Part shown: positions 45,693 through 54,126 of the stretch, in pieces
Position numbering within the stretch: position 1 is the stretch's first letter
Layout of the letters: each line of letters opens with the position of its first letter
Source: Murimonas intestini
Lineage (GTDB): Bacteria > Bacillota > Clostridia > Lachnospirales > Lachnospiraceae
Reading direction: 5' to 3'
DNA: 64,000 nt
Assembly (NCBI GenBank): GCA_003148945.1
Contig: QGGY01000002.1
Coordinates: forward strand, 62,001 to 126,000
Notes under the pieces: model-generated
Told to the model about the DNA's origin: nothing
Databases searched by the model: none
The model's input: the letters and a program-made list of their open reading frames with translations, nothing else
Position numbers and translations under genes: made by a program

Positions 45693-46417
45693 TTGCTCCT
45701 CCCCTGTCCGCATATCTCCACTTCATATCTGCTCCCTATGATCCTTACATGGTCCATGCATACGGGCCTGCTGTCTTTATAGCATGTCCTCTGCACTACC
45801 AGCAGCGCATCCCTGGGCTTAATCTCCAGAACCTGGGCCTCCATAAATGAGGCCGATACGGCAAATATCCTGTCTTTTGTGCTGTCAATGGTGATTCCAT
45901 AAGTTTCCTCCAGGAACTGGTACAGAGCTACAAACTTATTCTCATGCGCCTCTATCCCCGGCACAAGGGAATATGGAATATAGTTTTCCATTAATGTGAC
46001 CGGGCTTCCGTCCGCCAGCTGCAGCCGCTGGACCCTGGCAACAGGCGTGCCCGGCAGAAGCTCCAGGCTTTCGGCCACTTCCCCCGCCGCTTCAATTACA
46101 TCAATCAGCATACTTCCCGTCGTGACTGTATACCCCTTTTTCCTGAGGGATTCTGTGACTGACGTTACTTTGTTATAATCCTGCTTTGCCTTCTGGCCGC
46201 ATACTCGTGTTCCGCAGCCCTGGCGCACTTCTAATATACGCTCCTGGCTGAGCAGCTTTATAGCCTTGCGCACTGTGGTCCTGCTCACCTTATATATTGC
46301 CTCCAGTTCACTCTCCCTGGGCAGAAACCCATTTGCAGGATAAGTGCCCTTTTGTATCTCAGATTTCAATTCCCTATATACTCTCATATAGGCCGGTTCA
46401 TTTTTATGATTTTCCAT
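45689..46417 (-). CDS. GntR/HutC-family regulator with UTRA domain
   Basis: About 242 residues. N-terminal winged helix: MRVYRELKSEIQKGTYPANG, then LPRESELEAIYKVSRTTVRKAI. The C-terminal UTRA domain (ESLELLPGTPVARVQRLQLADG, ending MDHVRIIGSRYEVEI) binds small effectors, often sugar phosphates. The start ATG (46415-46417) follows GGAG by nine bases; the longer open frame reads into repeats. The gene is coupled to deoC by a four-base overlap, so deoxyribose phosphate or a nucleoside is a plausible inducer. A tandem repeat with palindromes lies just upstream. Confidence 0.9.
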   Translation of the reverse strand: MENHKNEPAYMRVYRELKSEIQKGTYPANGFLPRESELEAIYKVSRTTVRKAIKLLSQERILEVRQGCGTRVCGQKAKQDYNKVTSVTESLRKKGYTVTTGSMLIDVIEAAGEVAESLELLPGTPVARVQRLQLADGSPVTLMENYIPYSLVPGIEAHENKFVALYQFLEETYGITIDSTKDRIFAVSASFMEAQVLEIKPRDALLVVQRTCYKDSRPVCMDHVRIIGSRYEVEICGQGRSK

Positions 46418-46445
46418 TGTCTGACACTCCAAATAAATTTTCTTG

Positions 46446-46459
46446 TAACTATTCAGCAG
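46446..46459 (+). repeat. Short fragment of the dispersed repeat end
   Basis: TAACTATTCAGCAG, 14 bases identical to the left end of the MITE-like element, in the leader of the GntR gene. It may be a remnant or chance. Confidence 0.35.
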
Positions 46460-46507
46460 CCTCACATGAAACTGCCTTCTATGCAATGGCATAATTCCCA
46501 CTCCGTG

Positions 46508-46690
46508 CTCATTATACCATATCTGCGATATAGTATCCCTCTGGGAGATGCGCACTTCGCTTCGCTGTGGCGCGTATAATGTCTAACGACATTATACCAT
46601 ATCTGCGATATAGTATCCCTCTGGGAGATGCGCACTTCGCTTCGCTACGGCGCGTATAATGTCTAACGACATTATATCATATTTCCGCTG
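46508..46690. repeat. 80-bp tandem repeat, two copies plus a partial third, in a gene-free stretch
   Basis: The gap 46418-46813 holds no gene. Units at 46508-46583 and 46588-46663 are almost identical and repeat with an exact 80-base period; a third begins at 46668 and decays after about 20 bases. Unit 2 is bounded by a perfect 10-bp inverted repeat, GACATTATAC and GTATAATGTC. Units are separated by TAAC, so neighbouring ends form a 24-bp palindrome with TATAAT on both strands. It could act as a GntR operator, a promoter array or a small mobile repeat. Confidence 0.85.
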
Positions 46691-46721
46691 TCTGTGCTTC
46701 ACTTGTATCTCCCATACCGAA

Positions 46722-46757
46722 AAAGGATGAGACCCGTAAATCCGGGTCCCATCCTTT
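46722..46757 (-). terminator. Terminator of the VTC-like gene
   Basis: AAAGGATG and GACCCG (46722-46736) pair with CGGGTC and CATCCTTT (46743-46757) across a one-base mismatch, with CCTTTTTC following on the minus strand. Confidence 0.75.
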
Positions 46758-46813
46758 CTGTATACGGAACAAACATGTTCCACTTCCTTCATATTTTCCC
46801 TTACAGCAGGGAA

Positions 46814-47434
46814 TTAAAATGCAAAAGCAAATTCATCTGCCGGCTCATCGCCCATCTGCAGCATGGCCAGCACCATATTCGGAAGGGTTATCTCCTTTTT
46901 GTAGGTAACTCTCACTTTTTCTTCCGGCAGGCAGCTGATTGGAATATAGTCTTCTGTGAAAATGTCTGTAGAGCTTCCCGCTGCCCGGACAATACGTTTG
47001 CAGAAGGTAACATATCCTTCCCTCTTGCACTTCATCATCTCGCGCTCATATATTGTCATGGGACCGGGACTCAGATAATTCAATGTACTCTGCAGATAAA
47101 AATCTGCAAACAATAGTTTTTTATGGTTCTTCATCCACTCTATGTCGCCCTTTAACAGCTTCTCACATTCTTCTCTTGTCATCTTCTCACATTTTTTATA
47201 GAAGATGCCGTTCTGTTTGTATTTCTTTTCCATATATATCTGGCTGTCGTCATCATTCTTAATACATAAAAAATAGTCTGGCGCCCCTTCCTCGCCTCCT
47301 ACAAACCGCTGTTTCTTAATGGTATAGCTTTCAAATTTTTTCTTAGGCTGTTCTAAAAGAAGCCTCTGTTTCAACAGATCGTACTTTTCATCGTCAATGG
47401 TGTCGTTCTCTTCGTAGTACATGGTATAACGCAT
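46814..47434 (-). CDS. VTC-domain-like protein (polyphosphate polymerase fold), tentative
   Basis: 206 residues, no signal or membrane segment. The pattern KNDDDSQIYMEKKYKQNG, then MTREECEKLLKGD, and late PMTIYEREMMKC followed by IVRAAGSSTDIFTEDY resembles VTC domains, where basic and acidic residues in a tunnel fold bind polyphosphate or nucleotide. The similarity is by pattern only and the usual first strand motif is weak. The start follows GGGGGA by six bases. Alone between a terminator and a divergent HAD gene. CYTH/VTC bacterial proteins often sit beside CotH or DUF4956; none is here. Confidence 0.5.
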   Translation of the reverse strand: MRYTMYYEENDTIDDEKYDLLKQRLLLEQPKKKFESYTIKKQRFVGGEEGAPDYFLCIKNDDDSQIYMEKKYKQNGIFYKKCEKMTREECEKLLKGDIEWMKNHKKLLFADFYLQSTLNYLSPGPMTIYEREMMKCKREGYVTFCKRIVRAAGSSTDIFTEDYIPISCLPEEKVRVTYKKEITLPNMVLAMLQMGDEPADEFAFAF

Positions 47435-47621
47435 TCAATTTCCCCCATTCTGTCCAAAAACCTTTAGCATTTTCCCCTCAAAATGCTTCCTCAATTTACA
47501 ATATTTACTATATCAGGGATTTGTGAATTGCTGGTGACAAAGTTCTGAAATCTTTCTTAATTCTCTTAAGAGGGCTCTGACATTTCATTAACAAGATGCA
47601 AATATTTTGTAATCCGTTGAT

Positions 47622-47651
47622 TTGACAAATATATCCCTCTTATATTATGAT
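47622..47651 (+). promoter_or_regulatory. Promoter of the HAD hydrolase gene
   Basis: -35 TTGACA (47622-47627), 18-base spacer, -10 TATGAT (47646-47651), 55 bases before the start. The remaining intergenic DNA from 47435 shows nothing else. Confidence 0.55.
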
Positions 47652-47706
47652 GTAGTTATTCACCGGACGCCATGATGCACCGCGCCGGATTTAGGAGGTC
47701 TTATTT

Positions 47707-48306
47707 ATGATAGATACTGTCATTCTGGATATAGGAAACGTTATGGTAAGTTTTGACTGGCGGGCATATCTGGACCGTTTTGAATTCGGTCCTGAAAAAA
47801 AGGCTGCTATAGCCAAGGCCACTTTCCAGAGCCCCTACTGGCAGGAGGTAGACAGGGGACTTATGGCAAAGGAAATGCTGCGCCGCCGTTTCGTTTCTGC
47901 TGCGCCGGAATATGAGCCGGAAATCTCCTATGTCTTTGAGAACTATCCCACTCTGCTCAAAGAGTATCCTTACGCCATTCCCTGGGTCAGGGATCTGAAG
48001 GCAAGAGGATACAAGGTTTATTACCTGTCTAATTATGGCAGATGGCCCTACGAGCAGTCCAAAAGCCAGCTGGGTTTTATGGACTACACAGACGGAGGCC
48101 TTCTTTCCTATGAAGTACATATGGTAAAACCTGAGCGCACCTTTTACCTGGAACTCCTTGACCGCTATGACATCATACCCGACCATGCCGTCTTCCTCGA
48201 TGACATGCAGGTCAATATCGATGTGGCCCGTTCCCTCGGACTGCACGGGATATTGTTTACAGGGTATGAGGATGCCGTAGAAGAACTTGCTCTGCTTGGA
48301 GTATAA
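47707..48306 (+). CDS. HAD-family hydrolase (YihX/haloacid dehalogenase-like)
   Basis: 199 residues. DIGNVMVSFD carries nucleophile D8; the usual second Asp is Asn, as in the YihX/epoxide-hydrolase N-terminal branch. YYLSNYGRWP is motif II, MVKPERTFYLELL holds the motif III Lys and VFLDDMQVN is the metal-binding motif IV. The helical cap lies between residues 15 and 85. AGGAGG precedes the ATG. Likely a sugar-1-phosphate or other small phosphate phosphatase. Transcribed alone. Confidence 0.88.
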   Translation: MIDTVILDIGNVMVSFDWRAYLDRFEFGPEKKAAIAKATFQSPYWQEVDRGLMAKEMLRRRFVSAAPEYEPEISYVFENYPTLLKEYPYAIPWVRDLKARGYKVYYLSNYGRWPYEQSKSQLGFMDYTDGGLLSYEVHMVKPERTFYLELLDRYDIIPDHAVFLDDMQVNIDVARSLGLHGILFTGYEDAVEELALLGV

Positions 48307-48315
48307 AACCGAAAA

Positions 48316-48382
48316 AAAACTGACAGAACCCGTGTTACTGTTCACGGAGTGAACAGTAACGAACCTGTTTTCTGTCAGTTTT
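48316..48382. terminator. Nested double hairpin terminator between convergent genes
   Basis: The outer stem AAAACTGACAGA (48316-48327) pairs with TCTGTCAGTTTT (48371-48382). Inside is a second perfect 12-bp hairpin, GTTACTGTTCAC (48334-48345) with GTGAACAGTAAC (48349-48360) and a GGA loop. A/T runs on both sides suit both directions. Confidence 0.75.
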
Positions 48383-48402
48383 ATGTTAATGGACATCCAT
48401 TG

Positions 48403-49773
48403 TTATAAAATAATGATATCTATAATTTCCAGTGCCTCTGTTTTCTCAAACCTCAGCGCCAGTTCATACTGTCCGGCGGGCATCTGAATTTTGCCCGAAA
48501 TAGAAGATACCTTATCTCTATCTCCATCTGCTGTAACACTTCCTGCCAACCGGTCATCCATGAAAATCCGGATATTTCCTTTTCCCACGCAGGCGACATT
48601 AATTTCCTTCCATGCTTCTTCACTTTTAACATAGCGGAACACTGCTTCGTCCCCATCGGAAATATTCATTAATCTTTCTGAATTTTCCCGGCATGTGTTA
48701 TTGACACCGATATAGACCGTACCTTTTAACTGGCATGCCTGATATCCCATAATCTTTTCTCCGGGTGCAAAAGGCATTCCCACACCCTGGGAAGTCATTT
48801 TCACTTCATTGATAGTGCCATCCTCATTAATCGTGACAGGTTCTATGCAAAGCCTCCTGTGCTGCTGGCTGCCTCTGCTGCAGCGGTGGTAGAATACATA
48901 CCACTGCCCGTTCACACACTCAATAGAACCATGATTATTCCAGCTCGCCGGATCACACCCGTCATTGTCTATGATAATACCCTGATATGTAAATGGCCCT
49001 AAAGGAGATTTTCCTGTGGCATATCCGAGAGATGTGGGTTTTCCCCTCTCCATATCTGCATAAATGTAATAATATGTATCTCCGATCTTTCTGACAGAGG
49101 AACCCTCATGAAAAAAATGTTCTTCCTCTGTAACCAGGCCGTCCACGACGGCGTCCTCATCAAAGGATACCATATCCGGGTTCAATTTTACTCCATGGGA
49201 AAATAACTGCCCCCAGTAGTAATATGCCTGACCATCATCATCAATAAAGACCGCCGGATCAATTCCCCCGCAGGGAAGCTGAACCGGATCCGAAAAAGGC
49301 CCTTCCGGCCTGTCTGAGACCGCAACCCCTTCGCTGTCGTCCTGCATGCAAAAATAAAGATAGTATTTTCCATCCTTTTCTATGCAGTCCGGTGCAAATA
49401 AAAGCGCCGCTTTTTCTCCCTCATCCTCTTTTTCAAATGCTGCTTTCATATCATTCCCTTTTTTGGCCTGGTCATCCAGCATTTTCCGGATAAACGGAGT
49501 TGGTCTGCTCCAGTCTATCCCTGGGTACTTTGGCGCATCAGGATTATTGAACCAGGGAACATCATTTCCATTAAAGGCCTCCTCATGTATGGTCCAGTGA
49601 ACCATATCCGGTGTGGAAACCACATAGTATTTTTCGCTGCAGTATACGTCTTCCCTGTCATCAAAGCTACCATATATATAAAGCCTGCCGTCCGGCATTA
49701 CATGGCCTTCGCTGTCTGGTATATGATACTCCAATGGCAGCACCGGGTTCCTTGTATTTTTTAAATTTATCAC
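48403..49773 (-). CDS. Glycoside hydrolase family 43 enzyme with C-terminal beta-sandwich
   Basis: About 456 residues. The five-bladed propeller opens with NPVLPLEYHIPDSEGHV (catalytic base Asp), contains DPAVFIDDDGQAYYYWG (the second carboxylate) and HEGSSVRKIGDTYYYIYAD with the general-acid Glu. The last 130 residues form a CBM6-like beta-sandwich (VFRYVKSEEAWKEIN). A GTG start is preferred because AGAGGT lies seven bases upstream; an ATG five codons earlier overlaps the rhamnosidase stop. No signal peptide, so it acts on imported oligosaccharides. Typical activities are beta-xylosidase, arabinofuranosidase or galactosidase. Confidence 0.87.
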   Translation of the reverse strand: MINLKNTRNPVLPLEYHIPDSEGHVMPDGRLYIYGSFDDREDVYCSEKYYVVSTPDMVHWTIHEEAFNGNDVPWFNNPDAPKYPGIDWSRPTPFIRKMLDDQAKKGNDMKAAFEKEDEGEKAALLFAPDCIEKDGKYYLYFCMQDDSEGVAVSDRPEGPFSDPVQLPCGGIDPAVFIDDDGQAYYYWGQLFSHGVKLNPDMVSFDEDAVVDGLVTEEEHFFHEGSSVRKIGDTYYYIYADMERGKPTSLGYATGKSPLGPFTYQGIIIDNDGCDPASWNNHGSIECVNGQWYVFYHRCSRGSQQHRRLCIEPVTINEDGTINEVKMTSQGVGMPFAPGEKIMGYQACQLKGTVYIGVNNTCRENSERLMNISDGDEAVFRYVKSEEAWKEINVACVGKGNIRIFMDDRLAGSVTADGDRDKVSSISGKIQMPAGQYELALRFEKTEALEIIDIIIL

Positions 49774-49784
49774 AATAATACCTC

Positions 49785-52100
49785 TCATCTTCTAAATTCT
49801 ATCCTGCTGTTTACAGGTTTTCCGCGCTGTTTCAGGCTGCCTGTCTCAACCTCATACCCCATATTTTCAGGTATCTCTATTTCCAACACTACCTCTTCCT
49901 GCAGTTCCTTTACGTGTACGCTGATCCTGCCGCTTACAGAACTGTAGCTGCAGCTGAATTCTTTTACGGAAGGCGGCAGGTACGGGCTGATCTTAACCTT
50001 CTTAAAGCCCGGTTCCTCCGGGATGATCCCTGCTATCCCATTATAGTACCATTCTGTGATATGGCCCATCATATCATGGCAGTGGCTGCGGGGATTCTTT
50101 TCCCAATATTCACCCAGGGTCGTTTCCCCATCCATTACAAACGCATAGTAACTGGGGTGTGTTTTGTTTAAAATAAATTGTGCAGTCAGGTCATTCATTC
50201 CATATCTGCGGGCAGCCTGTATCACATATGGGAGCCCTACTTCCCCCGCTATAAATGCCTGCTTCTCTTCCAAAGACATTCTAAAGGCCTTTACCACATC
50301 CTCCGTCTTCTCTTCAGGAACCATTCCCCAATAAAGGGGGAGCGCCTGACTGGCCTGAGTTATAAATATTTTCTCAGGATGATCCCATGCCCGATAACAC
50401 CACATATTTTTCTCTGTATCCCATATGAGCAGTTTTTCATTATAATTTTGTCTCACCCGGGCGGCAAATACCTCCAGCTTACCAGCATCATCAGCTCTCC
50501 CCAAAATATCAGCAAATTTTTTCAGAGTTATGGTATCCGCATACAGAAACACAGTCTCTATATTTTCTCTCAGCAATTCTCCTTCCGGATTCCCCCAATC
50601 CCCCAGGCCATGGCTGATAAACCCTTCTGCTGTCATTTTTGTTTTTAAATGGTCCAGATATCTCATTCCGGCTTCATAATTTTCCTGAATGATTCTTATG
50701 TCACCATAAAATTGGTAATGCCACCAGACTCCTAAAATACATGTGCTCCCCCAGGCTATAATATCATAGAAACTGCCCATTCCGGGGACCGGCATCACAT
50801 TAGGCATATAGCAGGGGCACTGCGAGGGCATCAGGCCGGTTCCCGGCCATATCTTGTTCCCTTCAAAATCGTAGAAATAGTCCTCCACCGTATGCTGGTC
50901 TGTCCGCATATCCAGCAGAAATTTTTCCCAGAGCTTCCTCCCGTCTTTCATATACATGATGGAAGGAGCCATCAGGTGGTTGGGCTCCTGCCAGGCAAAA
51001 CGTTCTATAGCAGGACAGTCCGTGTGGACGCTTACCATGTTTGCCTCCACTGCTTTTTCTACCAGATCATAGATCTGCTCATAACGCTTGTCATCACATG
51101 TAAATGTGCCGTCCGTTTTCCATGCACTGGATACAGCATGTGCCTTAATGCTGCGCAAAAGCGGCTCTGTCTCTGTGTAAACCTTTTCAACTGCCATATA
51201 TCTGCCTGCAAAGTAAGTAAACTTCATCCTGAAATTTTCCCACTCCCCATCCTCCCCCAAAATGAAAGTAATGCAGGAGTCTACGTTCACCCACCCTTTT
51301 GCATACTGGTCTGCATCCCCGTCTGCCGTCAGCTTTTCCGCAGGATAAAATTTCAGCATATCTCCCTTTTGTCCGCATGCCTCAGCCTCTAAGATCCCTG
51401 ACATATTTTGCCCGAAATCATAAATTTCTCTGCTGCCTGTCTTATGCAGAAACCTGCCTTCATAAGTATGTATCACTTTTACCGGGGGCTGGAACTGTTC
51501 CTCCAACTTTCCTTCAGGCGCCTCATTTTCCGGCACAGCCAGGACCTGCTCCCAACAGGAGTCATCAAACCCTGCCCCGCTCCACCCTTTTTGTCTTAAC
51601 CGCCCGTCAATTATCTCCGATCCATAGACATTGCTCATCACTACAGGATGCGCTTTCTTTCTAAACGTCTCATCTGCACTAATTATATCCATACTCCCGT
51701 CTTTATAAAGTATCTTAAGTTCCAGGGCGAAAACAAGATACTTTCCAAAAGGTTTATAGCCATTAGGATTCGGCGGCATAAATTCCGGGAATTTAAAAGT
51801 ATAATATTGGTCTGTCTTAATGAACCACCCGTTTCCTACCTCTGCCCCCAGAGCGTTCTCTCCCGGCCGGAGATAATCAGTCACATCGAAGGTCACATAC
51901 TGGATCAATTTCCTATAATTTGTCCATCCCGGGTCCAGCTCATGGTCACCCACTTTTTTCCCGTTTATATAGAAAATAAATTGCCCAAGGCCGCATACCC
52001 TGGCCACCCCTTTTTCTATCTCTTTTCCGATCCGGAATTTCTTTCTGACATAGAATGGTTCTGCTGTCCCGGCAGTAACCCATTTCTCTAATGCTGCCAT
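49785..52100 (-). CDS. Glycoside hydrolase family 78 (alpha-L-rhamnosidase-like)
   Basis: 771 residues, cytoplasmic. N-terminal sandwich with VCGLGQFIFYINGKKVGDHELDPG (the substrate-binding domain, shortened here to its landmarks YINGKKVGD and LDPGWTNY), then an (alpha/alpha)6 barrel with VSVHTDCPAIERFAWQEPNH. This acidic motif differs from the common DCPQRDERLGWTGD and matches the branch with DCPxIExxxW. SHGLGDWGNPEG and the late GHITEWYYNGIAGI are family features. It would remove terminal alpha-L-rhamnose. The ATG follows AAAGGAG. It lies behind the MITE-like insertion and just ahead of the GH43. Confidence 0.87.
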   Translation of the reverse strand: MAALEKWVTAGTAEPFYVRKKFRIGKEIEKGVARVCGLGQFIFYINGKKVGDHELDPGWTNYRKLIQYVTFDVTDYLRPGENALGAEVGNGWFIKTDQYYTFKFPEFMPPNPNGYKPFGKYLVFALELKILYKDGSMDIISADETFRKKAHPVVMSNVYGSEIIDGRLRQKGWSGAGFDDSCWEQVLAVPENEAPEGKLEEQFQPPVKVIHTYEGRFLHKTGSREIYDFGQNMSGILEAEACGQKGDMLKFYPAEKLTADGDADQYAKGWVNVDSCITFILGEDGEWENFRMKFTYFAGRYMAVEKVYTETEPLLRSIKAHAVSSAWKTDGTFTCDDKRYEQIYDLVEKAVEANMVSVHTDCPAIERFAWQEPNHLMAPSIMYMKDGRKLWEKFLLDMRTDQHTVEDYFYDFEGNKIWPGTGLMPSQCPCYMPNVMPVPGMGSFYDIIAWGSTCILGVWWHYQFYGDIRIIQENYEAGMRYLDHLKTKMTAEGFISHGLGDWGNPEGELLRENIETVFLYADTITLKKFADILGRADDAGKLEVFAARVRQNYNEKLLIWDTEKNMWCYRAWDHPEKIFITQASQALPLYWGMVPEEKTEDVVKAFRMSLEEKQAFIAGEVGLPYVIQAARRYGMNDLTAQFILNKTHPSYYAFVMDGETTLGEYWEKNPRSHCHDMMGHITEWYYNGIAGIIPEEPGFKKVKISPYLPPSVKEFSCSYSSVSGRISVHVKELQEEVVLEIEIPENMGYEVETGSLKQRGKPVNSRIEFRR

Positions 52101-52151
52101 AGGCTCCTTTACTCCCTTTCACTTATAATCGTTAAATAATTACTCATAATC

Positions 52152-52283
52152 GTAACTGTTCAGTACCCTCACAGTTACATGCTAAAATCCATTTAAAATC
52201 GCCTGCGGCGATGGGATTTTTGCACCCTTGAATCATTTTCTTACGGTCTGTGCAGTAAATGCACAGACCTGCTGAATAGTTAT
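52152..52283 (-). mobile_element. MITE-like element, about 132 bp, full copy
   Basis: Ends are imperfect inverted repeats, GTAACTGTTCAG (52152-52163) and CTGAATAGTTAT (52272-52283). The sequence TCATAATC flanks both sides directly (52144-52151 and 52284-52291), as an 8-bp target duplication would. Inside are a perfect hairpin, GGTCTGTGCA-N5-TGCACAGACC, and blocks found again at 42573 and 19057. There is no coding capacity. The element overlaps the stop of the GH43_24-like gene. Confidence 0.75.
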
Positions 52284-53347
52284 TCATAATCTTCTATTTT
52301 CCACTCATCTAACCATTCTATGTACACTTTGTCCTTATCAAATTTTAAAGGAAGCCAGACATACTCGGACACAGAGGAATTTATCCTCATATCTTTCGCA
52401 TCTTCCGGTGAAAACACAAATTCAGCTGCCGGGTCAAAAATCCTCCTGAATTTTTCCTGAATCAAATCAGAATACTCACCGCTTTCCCATTTATCTCCTG
52501 CTAATACTGGCAATTCCGGCCTCCAGCGGTCTGCAAGCGCTATATACAGGTCTTTTTTTCCCGGATGCTTAAAGACTGATGTGATCTGTGAATTAAAAGA
52601 GGTCTTTGTCGTATCATTCAGGTGCGGATTCCCCTGTATTTCATATGGCCCCATCCAATCCGCTGCTGCCGATGCCTCTGATGGGTTGGAATAATACCCG
52701 GTTGTGCCGGACGTAATCATATAATGCAGGCCGTTTCTGTAAAAATATGCGGGAGCTTCCCGGGCATCCGGCGGAGCAGTATGCGGAAAGTGTTCGGTAT
52801 ACTCCCCAAGTACATCCGTATAATCATCATTCAGCCGCACAATATAAATGCTTGTATGAGGTCTCTGGCTGATCAGATATCCCTTCTTTGTTTTATCATC
52901 AGCTTTCAGGTCGAAATCTCCCACATTTAAGCCGCAGGGATTAACCCTGCGATTAATTATTTTGTAGGGTCCAAGTAAATGATCTGAGATAAGTACTGTA
53001 AAGTATGGCGGTTCCCCCATAATCTTCAGCCACGCCACATATTTCTGTGTAGTTTCATTATAAATGATATGGGGCCTGTCCATCATAGAAGCAGGGTGCA
53101 GGGGAGAAGTTTCATCTTCCGTATCAGGCGGAATAATGATTCCCTCGTTTTTCCAATTATACATATCTTTCGAGGAATAACACCTCACCCCCCAGTGCCA
53201 GATATTATTCTCTCCTGTGGTTTTCTCTTTATTTTCACCGTACCAGTAAAAAGTATCACCCACAGAAATTATACTTCCGCCGTGTGCCTGTATCCTGTTT
53301 CCATCCGTATCCAGCCATGGCTGGCCGGGTTTTATTGATTCATACAT
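52280..53347 (-). CDS. GH43 subfamily 24-like (exo-beta-1,3-galactanase type) glycosidase
   Basis: 355 residues, a single propeller, no signal peptide. The opening WLDTDGNRIQAHGGSII followed by GDTFYWYGENKE is the hallmark of the GH43_24/exo-beta-1,3-galactanase group, in which the usual N-terminal catalytic Asp is replaced. MMDRPHIIYN and APPDAREAPAYFYRNG supply conserved acidic residues. It starts at an ATG following GAGGTG, two bases after the response-regulator stop. The last codon GAA and stop TAA meet the MITE-like element. Its presence points to arabinogalactan side chains as substrate. Confidence 0.84.
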   Translation of the reverse strand: MYESIKPGQPWLDTDGNRIQAHGGSIISVGDTFYWYGENKEKTTGENNIWHWGVRCYSSKDMYNWKNEGIIIPPDTEDETSPLHPASMMDRPHIIYNETTQKYVAWLKIMGEPPYFTVLISDHLLGPYKIINRRVNPCGLNVGDFDLKADDKTKKGYLISQRPHTSIYIVRLNDDYTDVLGEYTEHFPHTAPPDAREAPAYFYRNGLHYMITSGTTGYYSNPSEASAAADWMGPYEIQGNPHLNDTTKTSFNSQITSVFKHPGKKDLYIALADRWRPELPVLAGDKWESGEYSDLIQEKFRRIFDPAAEFVFSPEDAKDMRINSSVSEYVWLPLKFDKDKVYIEWLDEWKIEDYE

Positions 53348-53349
53348 TT

Positions 53350-54126
53350 TTACACCTCATTTTTTCTGTTTAAACAATCTTTTCTATATTGATTAGGCGT
53401 GATCCCCAATTTTTTCTTAAATATCCTCACAAAATAAGAGGAATACGAAAAGCCTGCCCTCTGGGCAATCTCTACAATGCTTAAATCCGTGGAAGAAAGC
53501 AGCTGCTGTGCCAGAAGGAGCCTCTTATTAATAATATAATCACTTAAAGACAGCCCTGTTTCTTTCTTAAACAGTTTTGTCAGGTAATCCGGGCTCATAT
53601 ATACTAAATCCGCCAGTTCATCTCTGGATATTTCCACTGAGAGGTTCTCTGTTATCTTCTTTTTCACCGTCTCCACAGCTGAACTTTTTTCCTCCTGATG
53701 AGTCATATCACCCCAGATATTTTCCAGCTCTCTGGCAGTCCTGCCTTTCTGCATCTCCAGCAGGCCTTTTTGCAGGATCTGCTCCAGCTCTTCATAGGGG
53801 ATGGGCTTTAACACATAATCAAATGCTCCCAGGCGGAGCGCTTCCTGGCAGTAGGAAAAATCCGCATGGCAGGTATAAAAGATGCAGATAATCTCCGGAT
53901 ACTCCTCACGCACTTTACAGATTAATTCCAGCCCGCTCCCTCCCGGCATTTCAATATCGCTGATCATTATATCTACATGATGCATTCTCAGCACACCAAG
54001 AGCGTCCTTTATGCCAGCGGCACAATAACATTTTGTTATGCCAAGGCTTTCCCAGTTAACTCCCTTTTGCAGCCCCATAAGCGCAATTTCTTCATCATCT
54101 ACAAGTAATATACTGTATCCTTTCAT
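53350..54126 (-). CDS. AraC-type response regulator
   Basis: 258 residues. N-terminal receiver: DDE cluster D10-D11, phosphoacceptor D57 (MISDIEMP) and Lys in VLKPIPYEEL. After a linker, the C-terminal AraC domain has two helix-turn-helix units (SRDELADLVYMSPDYLTKLF and IVEIAQRAGFSYSSYFVRIF). It overlaps the kinase stop by four bases (ATGA), so the pair is translationally coupled. It is the YesN half of a YesM/YesN system that normally switches on sugar-uptake operons. Confidence 0.93.
   Translation of the reverse strand: MKGYSILLVDDEEIALMGLQKGVNWESLGITKCYCAAGIKDALGVLRMHHVDIMISDIEMPGGSGLELICKVREEYPEIICIFYTCHADFSYCQEALRLGAFDYVLKPIPYEELEQILQKGLLEMQKGRTARELENIWGDMTHQEEKSSAVETVKKKITENLSVEISRDELADLVYMSPDYLTKLFKKETGLSLSDYIINKRLLLAQQLLSSTDLSIVEIAQRAGFSYSSYFVRIFKKKLGITPNQYRKDCLNRKNEV

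Noticed and set aside
46508-46690. 80-bp direct repeat considered as a degenerate CRISPR
   Set aside because: No unique spacers and only two full units; inverted ends and junction palindromes fit a tandem element better.
48334-48360. GTTACTGTTCAC hairpin considered as another copy of the dispersed repeat
   Set aside because: It shares only TTACTGTTCA-like letters with the repeat ends, lacks the other blocks and is explained as the inner stem of a terminator.
47701-48396. Long minus-strand frame of about 230 codons antisense to the HAD hydrolase
   Set aside because: It mirrors a well-supported plus-strand gene with promoter, AGGAGG and HAD motifs; its own product has no recognisable domain.
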